Positions 1 through 5,634 are shown, numbered from the stretch's first letter. The stretch is DNA of 5,851 bases from CAYMKE01 sp964345135 (GCA_964345135.1 CAYFQI010000186.1:1-5851), one strand, 5' to 3'. Program-made: numbers and translations. Notes: generated by a model from the letters alone, not told the origin.

Positions 1-50
1 ACTATGAGGTTATCAATAATCATCCCCGTGTGTGTCAAAGAATTTGTCAT
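1..50 (-). CDS. Possible 5' end of a further gene, cut by the window edge
   Basis: An ATG at 48-50 opens a minus-strand frame that stays open to the window edge and reads MTNSLTHTGMIIDNLI. It begins 16 bases after the stop codon of the lactate dehydrogenase gene and in the same direction, as a downstream operon partner would. A second in-frame ATG lies at 21-23. Sixteen codons are too few to recognise a family, and no Shine-Dalgarno sequence is visible, so this may be chance open frame. Confidence 0.25.
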   Translation of the reverse strand, partial: MTNSLTHTGMIIDNLI

Positions 51-66
51 GGCTCAGTTCATCTGT

Positions 67-1134
67 TTATTCAAAACAAGGTTTGCCTTTATTACGATTG
101 CATTCTTCGGGGTCTTTCAGGCATCTGTAGCAAATTTCGTTTTGTATTAATTTGTCTCCTTTTGCGTAAGATCCAATATTTTCCATGGTGGTATTCGCAA
201 TATTGTTTAGTGCCTCCTTAGTAAAAAACCCTTGATGAGATGTAATAATAACATTATTAAATGTCAATAGCCTTGCTAATACATCATCGGTAAGAATTTG
301 TTGAGAAAAATCTTCAAAGAAATAGGCATTTTCTTCTTCATACACATCCAACCCTGCTGAACCGATTTTTCCTGTTTTTAATGCATCTATCAGGTCAGTG
401 GTTTTAATTAGTTTGCCGCGCCCGGTATTGATCAGCATAACCTCATCTTTCATTTTATTAATATTCTCTTTATTGATAAGATACTCTGTTTCTTTGGTTA
501 GCGGACAATTAAGAGATATAATATCAGAATTCCTGAATAATTGATCCAATTTCACATACTCACATCCGCTTTTGTTTGCAAATTCTTCATCAGGATATAC
601 ATCGTATCCTAATACCCGCATTCCAAATCCTCTTAATATTCTGATCAATGCTTTGCCAATTTTACCTGTTCCTATAACTCCTGCTGTTTTTTCTTTCATA
701 TCAAAACCGAGCAGGCCATTTAATGAAAAATTGGAGTCGCGTGTACGGTAATAGGCTCTATGTATTTTCCTGTTAAGGGATAGCATAAGAGCAACTGTAT
801 GTTCAGCAACAGCAGCGGGTGAGTATGCAGGTACACGTACCACATGTATTTTGTATTGATAAGCTGCTTTAAAGTCAACATTGTTGACCCCGGCGCTTCT
901 CAAAGCAATAAGTTTCACACCGTTTTCATGAAGGGATTTCATCATTTCCCCGTCAACCAGATCATTGACAAAAATACAAATCACGTCATAATCTTTTGTC
1001 AATAAAATATTCTCAGGAGTTAAATGAAACTTATAATATGTTATGTCATACCGGGATTCCTTATTGATTTCATCAAATACATTCCTGTCGTATGGTTTAG
1101 TATCAAAAAATGCTATTTTAGGTTTATATGCCAT
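67..1134 (-). CDS. ldhA: D-lactate dehydrogenase (LdhA-type, D-2-hydroxyacid dehydrogenase family) with a cysteine-rich C-terminal tail
   Basis: This is probably a cytoplasmic NADH-dependent enzyme that reduces pyruvate to D-lactate and regenerates NAD+ during fermentation. The 355-residue protein resembles E. coli LdhA throughout: a substrate-domain stretch IALRSAGVNNVD near 76-87, RVPAYSP near 100-106 and the NRKIHRAYYRTRDSNFSL region near 121-138. The Rossmann motif VIGTGKIG (153-160) ends in the NAD-selecting Asp178. The catalytic triad is Arg239 in TGRG, Glu266 in DVYE and His300 in TSHQGF. E. coli LdhA (329 residues) ends shortly after an Asn-Glu pair that aligns with residues 332-333. 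This protein continues about 20 residues with Cys335, Cys338, Cys345 and Cys353. It lies 106 bp downstream of the DHOD-like gene and may have its own promoter. The family call is very secure. The exact substrate is inferred from similarity to LdhA. Confidence 0.93.
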   Translation of the reverse strand: MAYKPKIAFFDTKPYDRNVFDEINKESRYDITYYKFHLTPENILLTKDYDVICIFVNDLVDGEMMKSLHENGVKLIALRSAGVNNVDFKAAYQYKIHVVRVPAYSPAAVAEHTVALMLSLNRKIHRAYYRTRDSNFSLNGLLGFDMKEKTAGVIGTGKIGKALIRILRGFGMRVLGYDVYPDEEFANKSGCEYVKLDQLFRNSDIISLNCPLTKETEYLINKENINKMKDEVMLINTGRGKLIKTTDLIDALKTGKIGSAGLDVYEEENAYFFEDFSQQILTDDVLARLLTFNNVIITSHQGFFTKEALNNIANTTMENIGSYAKGDKLIQNEICYRCLKDPEECNRNKGKPCFE

Positions 1135-1240
1135 GTCTGGATAGTTTAAATTATTTCTTATTTAAAATAAACCAGCAAATTCTATTCTAAACCGGCATAA
1201 TATTTCATGAATTGTACCCTTTCAAAAGCAGCAGATTTTT

Positions 1241-2164
1241 TTATTTCCCGTAATTAACTTTGCCCCTGAAATCATTAAGATTTTCATACGTATGCTTATC
1301 CATCCATTGCTTCATACCGGAAAGTATAGTTTGGATATGTTCCGGGCCATTTTGATATATTGCGGAGACAACCTGTACAGCTTTAGCTCCTGCCAGAATT
1401 TGTTTAATCACACCTGCACCGCTGTGAATTCCGGTAGAGGCAGCAATGTCTTTTTCAATTCTTCCTGACATCAGGGCAACCCACCTGAGTGATGTTGATA
1501 TTTCTTCGGGCCGGCTATATATATTCGATGCAATGATATCGTAATTATTCAAGTCGATATCGGGACTATATAACCTGTTAAATAACACGAAGCCATCTAC
1601 TTCTTCCATCCAGCTAAGTTCTTTAATTAGCTTTGCCAATCCCCCGGAGTAATGGCTTATTTTCAATGCGACAGGAAGCGATGTTTGCTGGCCGGCCATT
1701 TGTGCTATTTCAAAATGCATTTTATCTGTTTCATTGCTGCCGAGTGTTTCATCAGACGGAAGGAGGGCAATATTGAGCTCTATGGCATCGGCCCCTGCAC
1801 TTTCAATTCGTTGGGCAAATGTTAACCATTCATAGCCAGAGAAACAATTAATACTTGCAATAATAGGAATCTTCACATTTTTTTTTGCCTCACTGATGAG
1901 TTTTAGATAGTCATCGAGTGAATGTTCCCTGACATACCTGCTGATTAAATCGTATGACTCGGTATAATTAGTTAAATCTGTATTAATAGATTCATTGATC
2001 TCAGCAGTGATTTGTTCTTCAAAAAGTGATTTTAATACTACAGCTCCTGCCCCATTATTTTCAAGTTCTTTTATTTTTTCAACCGAATTGGTTAAACCGG
2101 AACTGCCAATAATAATTGGGTTCTTTAACTCGAGGCCTAAATATTGGGTGGTTAAATTTTCCAT
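1241..2164 (-). CDS. Dihydroorotate dehydrogenase-like flavoprotein, function uncertain
   Basis: This is a 307-residue protein with the TIM-barrel layout of class 1 dihydroorotate dehydrogenases. The first strand is KNPIIIGSSGLT (14-25), with Lys45 in VVLKSLFEE. IPIIASINC follows at 99-107, then AGADAIELN at 123-131, ALKIS with Lys168, and a C-terminal FMN-phosphate-type region STGIHSGAGVIKQILAGA (243-260). Where true class 1 DHODs have an N-x-S-C-P-N segment followed by a loop with the catalytic Cys or Ser, this protein has ELNIALLPSDE (129-139). It therefore probably binds FMN but may not oxidise dihydroorotate. It matches what I know as the DHOD-like subgroup common in Bacteroidota, whose reaction is not settled. 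No pyrimidine gene is nearby. A terminator directly upstream separates it from rubredoxin, so it should start its own transcript. The family call is firm and the function open. Confidence 0.85.
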   Translation of the reverse strand: MENLTTQYLGLELKNPIIIGSSGLTNSVEKIKELENNGAGAVVLKSLFEEQITAEINESINTDLTNYTESYDLISRYVREHSLDDYLKLISEAKKNVKIPIIASINCFSGYEWLTFAQRIESAGADAIELNIALLPSDETLGSNETDKMHFEIAQMAGQQTSLPVALKISHYSGGLAKLIKELSWMEEVDGFVLFNRLYSPDIDLNNYDIIASNIYSRPEEISTSLRWVALMSGRIEKDIAASTGIHSGAGVIKQILAGAKAVQVVSAIYQNGPEHIQTILSGMKQWMDKHTYENLNDFRGKVNYGK

Positions 2165-2208
2165 AATGATTCAAATTCTTATACCTGTTTTTATAAAGCT
2201 TATGTTCT

Positions 2209-2255
2209 AAAAAAATACCGTTCCCCTGTTTTGTTTCAAATCAAGGGAAACGGTA
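2209..2255 (-). terminator. Rho-independent terminator of the rubredoxin gene
   Basis: Arms 2216-2227 and 2244-2255 (AGGGAAACGGTA on the plus strand) pair at 11 of 12 positions around a 16-base loop. On the minus strand the stem is followed at once by seven T residues (complement of the A run at 2209-2215). It begins 11 bases after the rubredoxin stop codon. A hairpin plus U-tract in this orientation is a classic intrinsic terminator. Confidence 0.88.
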
Positions 2256-2266
2256 CTAAGAACCAT

Positions 2267-2428
2267 TTAATCAATTGGAGTAAATTCTTCTTTTCCTACT
2301 CCACAATCAGGGCATACCCAATCGTCTGGAGTATCATTTAAATCTGTTCCGGGATCTACTCCCTGGTCCGGGTCTCCTTTTTCAGGATCATAAATATACC
2401 CGCATACCTGACATTCATACTTTTTCAT
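2267..2428 (-). CDS. Rubredoxin (single-domain, 53 residues)
   Basis: This is a small cytoplasmic one-electron carrier with a single Fe(Cys)4 site. The reading frame starts at the ATG at 2426-2428 with MKKYECQVCGYIYDPEKGD and ends at a TAA at 2267-2269. The two iron-binding knuckles are C6-x-x-C9-G and C39-P-x-C42-G, separated by the usual acidic loop with the conserved DW pair (36-37). The length is typical of free rubredoxins. It lies downstream of rubrerythrin and superoxide reductase, both of which accept electrons from rubredoxin in characterised anaerobes, so that role is the natural inference here. The terminator just after its stop closes the unit. A 232-bp gap separates it from rubrerythrin, so it may have its own promoter. 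No Shine-Dalgarno sequence is visible; the region before the start is A/T-rich. Confidence 0.95.
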   Translation of the reverse strand: MKKYECQVCGYIYDPEKGDPDQGVDPGTDLNDTPDDWVCPDCGVGKEEFTPID

Positions 2429-2660
2429 AAAATAATTTTTTTTGTTAATAAAATAAATTAAGAGCTATTTATCAGTGTTCATCTATACTCTCGGGGTTTA
2501 ACCCGTAATGTTCGTTATCAACGCCTGCGAATCCCTACAATGCACGTTTTACTGGTGTAAATGAATAAATTTTCGGGGTTCAGCGTAACAATGTTAGGGA
2601 CATTATTTACAAACACTAAATGATTCATTATGTAATATTATTAAAAAAAATATAATACCA
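2429..2660. other. Gene-free gap between rubrerythrin and rubredoxin with a less AT-rich core
   Basis: No convincing reading frame is seen on either strand. The outer parts (about 2429-2470 and 2605-2660) are very AT-rich. The core, about 2473-2600, is visibly richer in G+C. It carries TCGGGGTT twice as a direct repeat (2491-2498 and 2573-2580). After each copy comes a loosely similar stretch containing GTAA and TGTT. It also has an inverted pair TCCCTA/TAGGGA (2532-2537 and 2595-2600) and a short GGGTT-T-AACCC dyad (2494-2504). The rubredoxin promoter must lie here unless it is read through from rubrerythrin, but no clear TTTG/TAnnTTTG pair was found. It may be a decayed dispersed repeat or an untranslated leader. 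Confidence 0.4.
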
Positions 2661-3233
2661 TTAATAATTTTGCTCTTTTATTGCGAATTGAGATTGAGAT
2701 GCAAAACACACCGGGCATTTTTTAGGTGCCTTGTCACCTTCATGAACATGTCCGCATACCCAACATTTCCATTGCATTTTAGTGTCTTTGTTGAATACTT
2801 TATTGCTTTTGATATTATCCAAAAGTTTCAGATACCTTGCTTCATGTTGTTTCTCCACATTTGCAATCACCCTGAATGTCGTAGACACGTCTTTAAAGCC
2901 TTCTTTTTCAGCTATTTCAGCAAAAGAAGGATACAAATCGGTATGTTCATGATTTTCTCCGGCAGCAGCTTCTTTAAGGTTTTCATCTGTGCTACCTACT
3001 TTACCAGCAGGATAATCAGCAGTAATTTCAAGGTCACCGCCTTCAAGAAAGCTAAAAAACCTTTCGGCATGTGCTTTTTCATTCCATGCTGTTTCATTAA
3101 AATAAGCAGCAATTTGTTGATAGCCTTCTTTTTCGGCCTGTTCAGCAAAAAAGGTATAGCGCATTCTTGCCTGTGATTCACCAGCAAAAGACTTTAATAA
3201 ATTTTTTTCTGTTTGAGTTCCTTTTATTGACAT
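2661..3233 (-). CDS. rbr: Rubrerythrin (diiron peroxidase with C-terminal rubredoxin domain)
   Basis: This cytoplasmic peroxidase reduces H2O2 to water at a diiron site, taking electrons through its own Fe(Cys)4 domain. The 190-residue length is the classical size. The N-terminal ferritin-like four-helix domain (about 1-140) carries the expected ligands: Glu19 in AGES, Glu52 and His55 in NEKAHAE, Glu93 and Glu96 in GENHEH, and Glu127 and His130 in VEKQHEA. These positions match Desulfovibrio rubrerythrin to within one residue. The C-terminal domain has C157-x-x-C160-G and C173-P-x-C176. It starts 22 bp after the superoxide reductase stop in the same direction, so the two are almost certainly co-transcribed, and H2O2 made by that enzyme is its obvious substrate. 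No Shine-Dalgarno sequence is visible; the leader is A-rich, as usual in Bacteroidota. Confidence 0.96.
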   Translation of the reverse strand: MSIKGTQTEKNLLKSFAGESQARMRYTFFAEQAEKEGYQQIAAYFNETAWNEKAHAERFFSFLEGGDLEITADYPAGKVGSTDENLKEAAAGENHEHTDLYPSFAEIAEKEGFKDVSTTFRVIANVEKQHEARYLKLLDNIKSNKVFNKDTKMQWKCWVCGHVHEGDKAPKKCPVCFASQSQFAIKEQNY

Positions 3234-3255
3234 TTATTGTTGTTTTTAAATAAAT

Positions 3256-3642
3256 TTATTTTTTATTTGTCCAATGCCCATGTACATTACAATATTCTCT
3301 TGCATATACATCAGTTGCATCGGTTTTAAAAATTGCCCTGGGATCATCGTCAGGAGATAAAAACTGCGTAAGCACCTGTTCTCCGGCAATCAGCTCAATC
3401 CACTCAATATAATGTTCGGACGTCATCGGGTGAGCTACTTCTCCCACGGTAACTTTATATCCTCCGTCTATTTTTTCAATAACAGGCACATGTTTCTCCG
3501 TGGCAGCATCCTGGTTGTTTTCTTCTTTTAATTCCATTTTTTGTCCGCAACATGTAAGGTCTTTGGCGCCTGCATGAAATACTTCAACAATATTTCCACA
3601 AACATTACATTTGTAAATTTCTAATCTATTTGTTTTTGACAT
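3256..3642 (-). CDS. dfx: Desulfoferrodoxin / class I (2Fe) superoxide reductase
   Basis: This enzyme reduces superoxide to H2O2 without releasing O2, a strategy typical of anaerobes. The 128-residue protein has both domains of class I enzymes. The N-terminal desulforedoxin-like Fe(Cys)4 site uses Cys12, Cys15 and the Cys31-Cys32 pair (YKCNVCGN and TCCGQKM). The C-terminal catalytic Fe(His)4Cys site uses His51 (in EKHVPV), His71 (in AHPM), His77 (in EHYIEWIEL), Cys118 and His121 (in CNVHGHW). Lys50, next to His51, matches the lysine implicated in guiding superoxide. Rubredoxin, encoded downstream, is the likely electron donor. The gene sits 34 bp after the peroxiredoxin stop and 22 bp before rubrerythrin, in an apparent three-gene unit. 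Confidence 0.96.
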   Translation of the reverse strand: MSKTNRLEIYKCNVCGNIVEVFHAGAKDLTCCGQKMELKEENNQDAATEKHVPVIEKIDGGYKVTVGEVAHPMTSEHYIEWIELIAGEQVLTQFLSPDDDPRAIFKTDATDVYAREYCNVHGHWTNKK

Positions 3643-3676
3643 TGTTTTATTTGTTTAATAATGAATAAAATTGTTA

Positions 3677-4324
3677 TTATAATGATTTATGACAGAACCA
3701 CCAGTCAAAACATTCATATTGTTCTTTTCGCTGTTTTGCAGTATTCACGTCCTTTGCAGGAGGGATGATTACCTTATCATTGATGATCTCATTATCAGGC
3801 CAGTTAGCGGGTGTAGCCACACCTTCTCTGTCGGATAACTGGATTGCTTTAAGTGAACGGATGATCTCACTGATATTGCGTCCGATTTCCTGAGGGTAAT
3901 AGAGAATAAGACGGATAATTCCTTTGTCGTCTACAATAAACACGGCCCTTACGGTATTGCTTCCTTTTCCGGGATGTATCATGCCCATTGTTTTTGAAAC
4001 ATCTCCTGAAGCATCGGCTATAATAGGAAACGGAATCGGAGTGTCCAAATTTTCTTCGATCCATTCTTCCCATTTAATATGGGCAAAAACCTGGTCTATA
4101 GATAAACCGATCAATTCAGTATTGAGATCATCAAAAGCTGCTTTGTTTTTAGCAAATGAGACGAACTCTGTTGTGCAAACCGGAGTGAAATCACCCGGGT
4201 GACTAAACAAGACAAACCATTTGCCTTTATAATCATCCGGTAAATTTTTAGTTCCGTGTGTAGTACTTACAGATAGCCTGGGAAATTCGTCCCCTATTAA
4301 AGGGAATTTTTTTGTTTCTTCCAT
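3677..4324 (-). CDS. Peroxiredoxin, Prx6 family with C-terminal CX5C (archaeal thioredoxin-peroxidase-like)
   Basis: This is a cytoplasmic thiol peroxidase for H2O2 and probably alkyl hydroperoxides. The 215-residue protein has the peroxidatic motif P43-G-D-F-T-P-V-C50-T-T-E, the active-site Arg126 in TVRAVF, and the long C-terminal extension of the Prx6 branch (PPANWPDNE-type region 172-179, then VIIPPA). Eukaryotic Prx6 is 1-Cys, but here two more cysteines lie at the end, Cys205 and Cys211 in ECFDWWFCH. That pattern closely follows the archaeal Aeropyrum pernix enzyme (Cys50, Cys207, Cys213), so a disulfide-forming cycle is likely. It is the first gene of the apparent peroxiredoxin-SOR-rubrerythrin unit. 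A repeat element (4356-4484) lies directly upstream, which leaves only about 30 bp between repeat and start codon. No clear promoter was found. Confidence 0.94.
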   Translation of the reverse strand: MEETKKFPLIGDEFPRLSVSTTHGTKNLPDDYKGKWFVLFSHPGDFTPVCTTEFVSFAKNKAAFDDLNTELIGLSIDQVFAHIKWEEWIEENLDTPIPFPIIADASGDVSKTMGMIHPGKGSNTVRAVFIVDDKGIIRLILYYPQEIGRNISEIIRSLKAIQLSDREGVATPANWPDNEIINDKVIIPPAKDVNTAKQRKEQYECFDWWFCHKSL

Positions 4325-4355
4325 GATTTTTTATGTTTATTTTTAATTTTTAAAT

Positions 4356-4484
4356 AATGTCTTTCTATAAAGTCCCATTTGCTGCGTTAGGCCCGTTCCG
4401 GAAATTGCTTCTATACTCAAGTAAACTCCTTATTTTCCGGGAAAGCCAAACCTTGAAACTGGAACTTTTTATACATTTAACAGG
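4356..4484. repeat. Dispersed palindromic repeat, copy A
   Basis: This ~126-bp non-coding unit aligns without gaps to copy B at 5635-5760. By hand count, 82 of the first 113 positions agree (about 73%). The best-conserved blocks are CCCATTT, CTGCGTT, CCGGAAATTGCT, AAACTCC and GGAACTTT. It is internally symmetric. CCGGAAA (4398-4404) pairs with TTTCCGG (4434-4440) around a TACT-CA-AGTA centre (4414-4423), and the ends carry TATAAAGTCCC (4366-4376) against GGAACTTTTTATA (4461-4473). The left end resembles the motif AGTGCCTGTCCATAAAGTC at 5803 in 15 of 19 positions. It fills most of the ferritin-peroxiredoxin gap. Nothing in it codes for protein. I read it as a MITE-like or REP-like element; the family is unidentified. 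Confidence 0.8.
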
Positions 4485-4502
4485 GAAATAATTTTAATAA
4501 AA

Positions 4503-5018
4503 TTATTCTGCATTCTTTGTCTCATCAACAAATTGACGTTGCTGCAGCTCTTTGTCAATCATTAACAAACCATGGCCTTTCCCATCAATAAATATAAGTT
4601 TTTGTATGATGGCATCTGCATTGGCCTCTTCTTCAACCTGCTCAGCAACATACCACTGAAGCATGTTTTCTGTTGCATAGTCCTGTGCATCTTTGGCTAA
4701 TTTAACAAGGTTATAAATGAGGCTGGTAACTTTTTGTTCATGCTCATATACTTCCTGCATAACAGTCATAGTATCTTTCCATTCTGTTGGAGGGCCTTCA
4801 ATGGGTTTAAGGTCAACTCTGCCACCACGTTCAATGATATAATCATAAAACTTCATGGCATGTGACATTTCTTCTTGTGCCTGAATGCGCATCCAGTTAG
4901 CAAAACCGCTAAGATTTTGTTCTTCAAAATATGCACTCATTGCCAGATATAAATATGCAGAATACATCTCTGCATTAATCTGTTCGTTAATCGCCGATTC
5001 AATTGTTTTGTTGATCAT
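4503..5018 (-). CDS. ftnA: Bacterial non-haem ferritin (FtnA type)
   Basis: This is an iron-storage protein that oxidises Fe(II) at a diiron ferroxidase site and stores the product inside a 24-subunit shell, which keeps free iron away from peroxide. The 171-residue protein has the ligands at the same numbers as E. coli FtnA: Glu17, Glu50 and His53 (in EEMSHAMKF), Glu94, Gln127 and Glu130 (in VAEQVEEE). There is no haem-ligand methionine context of the bacterioferritin type and no signal peptide, so it is cytoplasmic and not a Dps. It follows perR by 94 bp in the same direction. The start codon is supported by an AGGAG sequence nine bases upstream, the only good Shine-Dalgarno in the window. 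An AT-rich 8-4-8 inverted repeat lies just above that. Confidence 0.96.
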   Translation of the reverse strand: MINKTIESAINEQINAEMYSAYLYLAMSAYFEEQNLSGFANWMRIQAQEEMSHAMKFYDYIIERGGRVDLKPIEGPPTEWKDTMTVMQEVYEHEQKVTSLIYNLVKLAKDAQDYATENMLQWYVAEQVEEEANADAIIQKLIFIDGKGHGLLMIDKELQQRQFVDETKNAE

Positions 5019-5027
5019 CTGTTTTGA

Positions 5028-5032
5028 CTCCT
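5028..5032 (-). promoter_or_regulatory. Shine-Dalgarno sequence of the ferritin gene
   Basis: AGGAG on the minus strand, nine bases before the ferritin ATG. It stands out because the other genes here have only A/T-rich leaders, and it fixes the ferritin start at 5018. Confidence 0.7.
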
Positions 5033-5040
5033 ATTTAATT

Positions 5041-5060
5041 TATAAATTAGTAAATTTATA
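5041..5060. promoter_or_regulatory. Candidate operator: 8-4-8 inverted repeat upstream of ferritin
   Basis: TATAAATT (5041-5048), spacer AGTA, then AATTTATA (5053-5060) form a perfect inverted repeat. It lies 22 bases upstream of the ferritin start codon and between the divergence-free perR and ferritin genes. Fur-family boxes, such as the B. subtilis PerR box, are AT-rich dyads, so a PerR or Fur site is a reasonable guess, but the spacing is not that of the known PerR box and the region is AT-rich enough for chance dyads. Confidence 0.35.
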
Positions 5061-5112
5061 TTACAAAAAGTATTCCATTATTTATAATCCAGTATTAAAA
5101 TATTATTATTTA

Positions 5113-5511
5113 TTATTTGCATTGTTTACAAACTCCCTTTATATAAAGATGGCAGGAATGCACTTCACATATATCCGGTAGTTTTGATAAAATGTCGTTA
5201 AAACTGATGAACACATCTTCAATCTTTCCACATTTAACACACTGAAAATGAGCGTGCTCTTCTGTATTTGGATCACAATGCATTTCCTTTTCATCAATAT
5301 TTAACAATGCGACCAATCCTTTTTCTGAAAATAACTTTAAGGTATTATAAACAGTAGTTTTAGAAAGTGTTGGCATATCATTATACAAGGCATCATAAAT
5401 ATCATCTACAGTAGGGTGATTTTTATTATTCCGTAAGTATTCATAAATCTTTACCCGCTGAAATGAAGGATTTAAATTTTTATGTTTTAAATAATTTTTT
5501 ATTTGCTCCAT
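5113..5511 (-). CDS. perR: Fur-family regulator, PerR-type peroxide sensor
   Basis: This is a metal-dependent DNA-binding repressor expected to sense H2O2 by iron-catalysed histidine oxidation. I start at the ATG at 5509-5511 (MEQIKNYL, 132 residues); the frame extends five codons to a TTG at 5526, which is a less likely start. The N-terminal winged helix includes QRVKIYEYL and the recognition-helix region LSKTTVYNTLKLF. If the five-codon extension is counted, residues coincide with B. subtilis PerR numbering: regulatory-site His37, Asp85, His91, His93 and Asp104. The structural zinc site is C96-x-x-C99 and C133-x-x-C136. Both aspartates that mark PerR rather than Fur or Zur are present. It heads a cluster made entirely of peroxide, superoxide and iron genes, which supports that role. 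A promoter with repeats around its start point suggests autoregulation. Confidence 0.9.
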   Translation of the reverse strand: MEQIKNYLKHKNLNPSFQRVKIYEYLRNNKNHPTVDDIYDALYNDMPTLSKTTVYNTLKLFSEKGLVALLNIDEKEMHCDPNTEEHAHFQCVKCGKIEDVFISFNDILSKLPDICEVHSCHLYIKGVCKQCK

Positions 5512-5523
5512 AAATAAAAAACA

Positions 5524-5551
5524 CAAAATTGTAATTAATTCAAAATTGTAA
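5524..5551 (-). promoter_or_regulatory. Direct repeat in the perR leader, candidate operator
   Basis: The 11-base sequence TTACAATTTTG (minus strand) occurs twice, at 5541-5551 and 5524-5534, with starts 17 bases apart. The copies lie just downstream of the perR -7 element, where a repressor would block initiation. This fits autoregulation, but the binding protein is not known from sequence. Confidence 0.4.
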
Positions 5552-5557
5552 CCAGTA

Positions 5558-5588
5558 CAAATATATAAAAATATATTTATAATCCAAA
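5558..5588 (-). promoter_or_regulatory. Bacteroidota-type promoter of perR
   Basis: On the minus strand TTTG (5585-5588) is followed after exactly 19 bases by TATATTTG (5558-5565). This is a full match to the Bacteroides sigma-factor consensus TTTG at -33 and TAnnTTTG at -7. Initiation would fall near 5550, giving a leader of roughly 40 bases before the perR ATG. Confidence 0.7.
5559..5578. promoter_or_regulatory. 8-4-8 inverted repeat overlapping the perR promoter
   Basis: AAATATAT (5559-5566), spacer AAAA, then ATATATTT (5571-5578). It has the same arm and spacer lengths as the dyad before ferritin and covers the -7 element, a position suited to repression. It is all A/T, so chance cannot be excluded. 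Confidence 0.3.
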
Positions 5589-5634
5589 TAATATTTCAAA
5601 AAAATCTCACTCTTCAATGATGCATTATATAAAT

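Noticed and set aside
1145..1166. TTTAAAT and ATTTAAA inverted arms with an 8-base spacer close to the lactate dehydrogenase start
   Set aside because: All arm bases are A or T in very AT-rich sequence, and it does not match the redox regulator Rex site (TTGTGAA-type). Likely chance.
1174..1184. TAGAATTTG on the minus strand as a possible -7 element for the lactate dehydrogenase gene
   Set aside because: It has three rather than two bases between TA and TTTG, and no TTTG lies at the right distance upstream.
2643..2660. T-run on the minus strand just after the rubrerythrin stop as a terminator
   Set aside because: The flanking sequence pairs only through A/T bases with bulges, and no stable stem precedes the T-run.
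2670..3176. Long plus-strand open frame opposite rubrerythrin
   Set aside because: It is antisense to a gene with fully conserved metal ligands, and its Phe- and Cys-rich translation resembles no protein. It is a shadow frame.
3671..3690. TTATAATGATTTATG as a PerR-box-like site before the superoxide reductase gene
   Set aside because: Only the left half and the start of the right half match the known box, and it overlaps the peroxiredoxin stop codon region, where the sequence is explained by coding.
5512..5526. TTG at 5524-5526 as the perR start, adding MCFLF
   Set aside because: The five extra residues are unlike the family's N-terminus, TTG is rarer than ATG, and the extension would overlap the leader repeat. 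The ATG at 5509-5511 is preferred, though the longer form happens to reproduce B. subtilis numbering.
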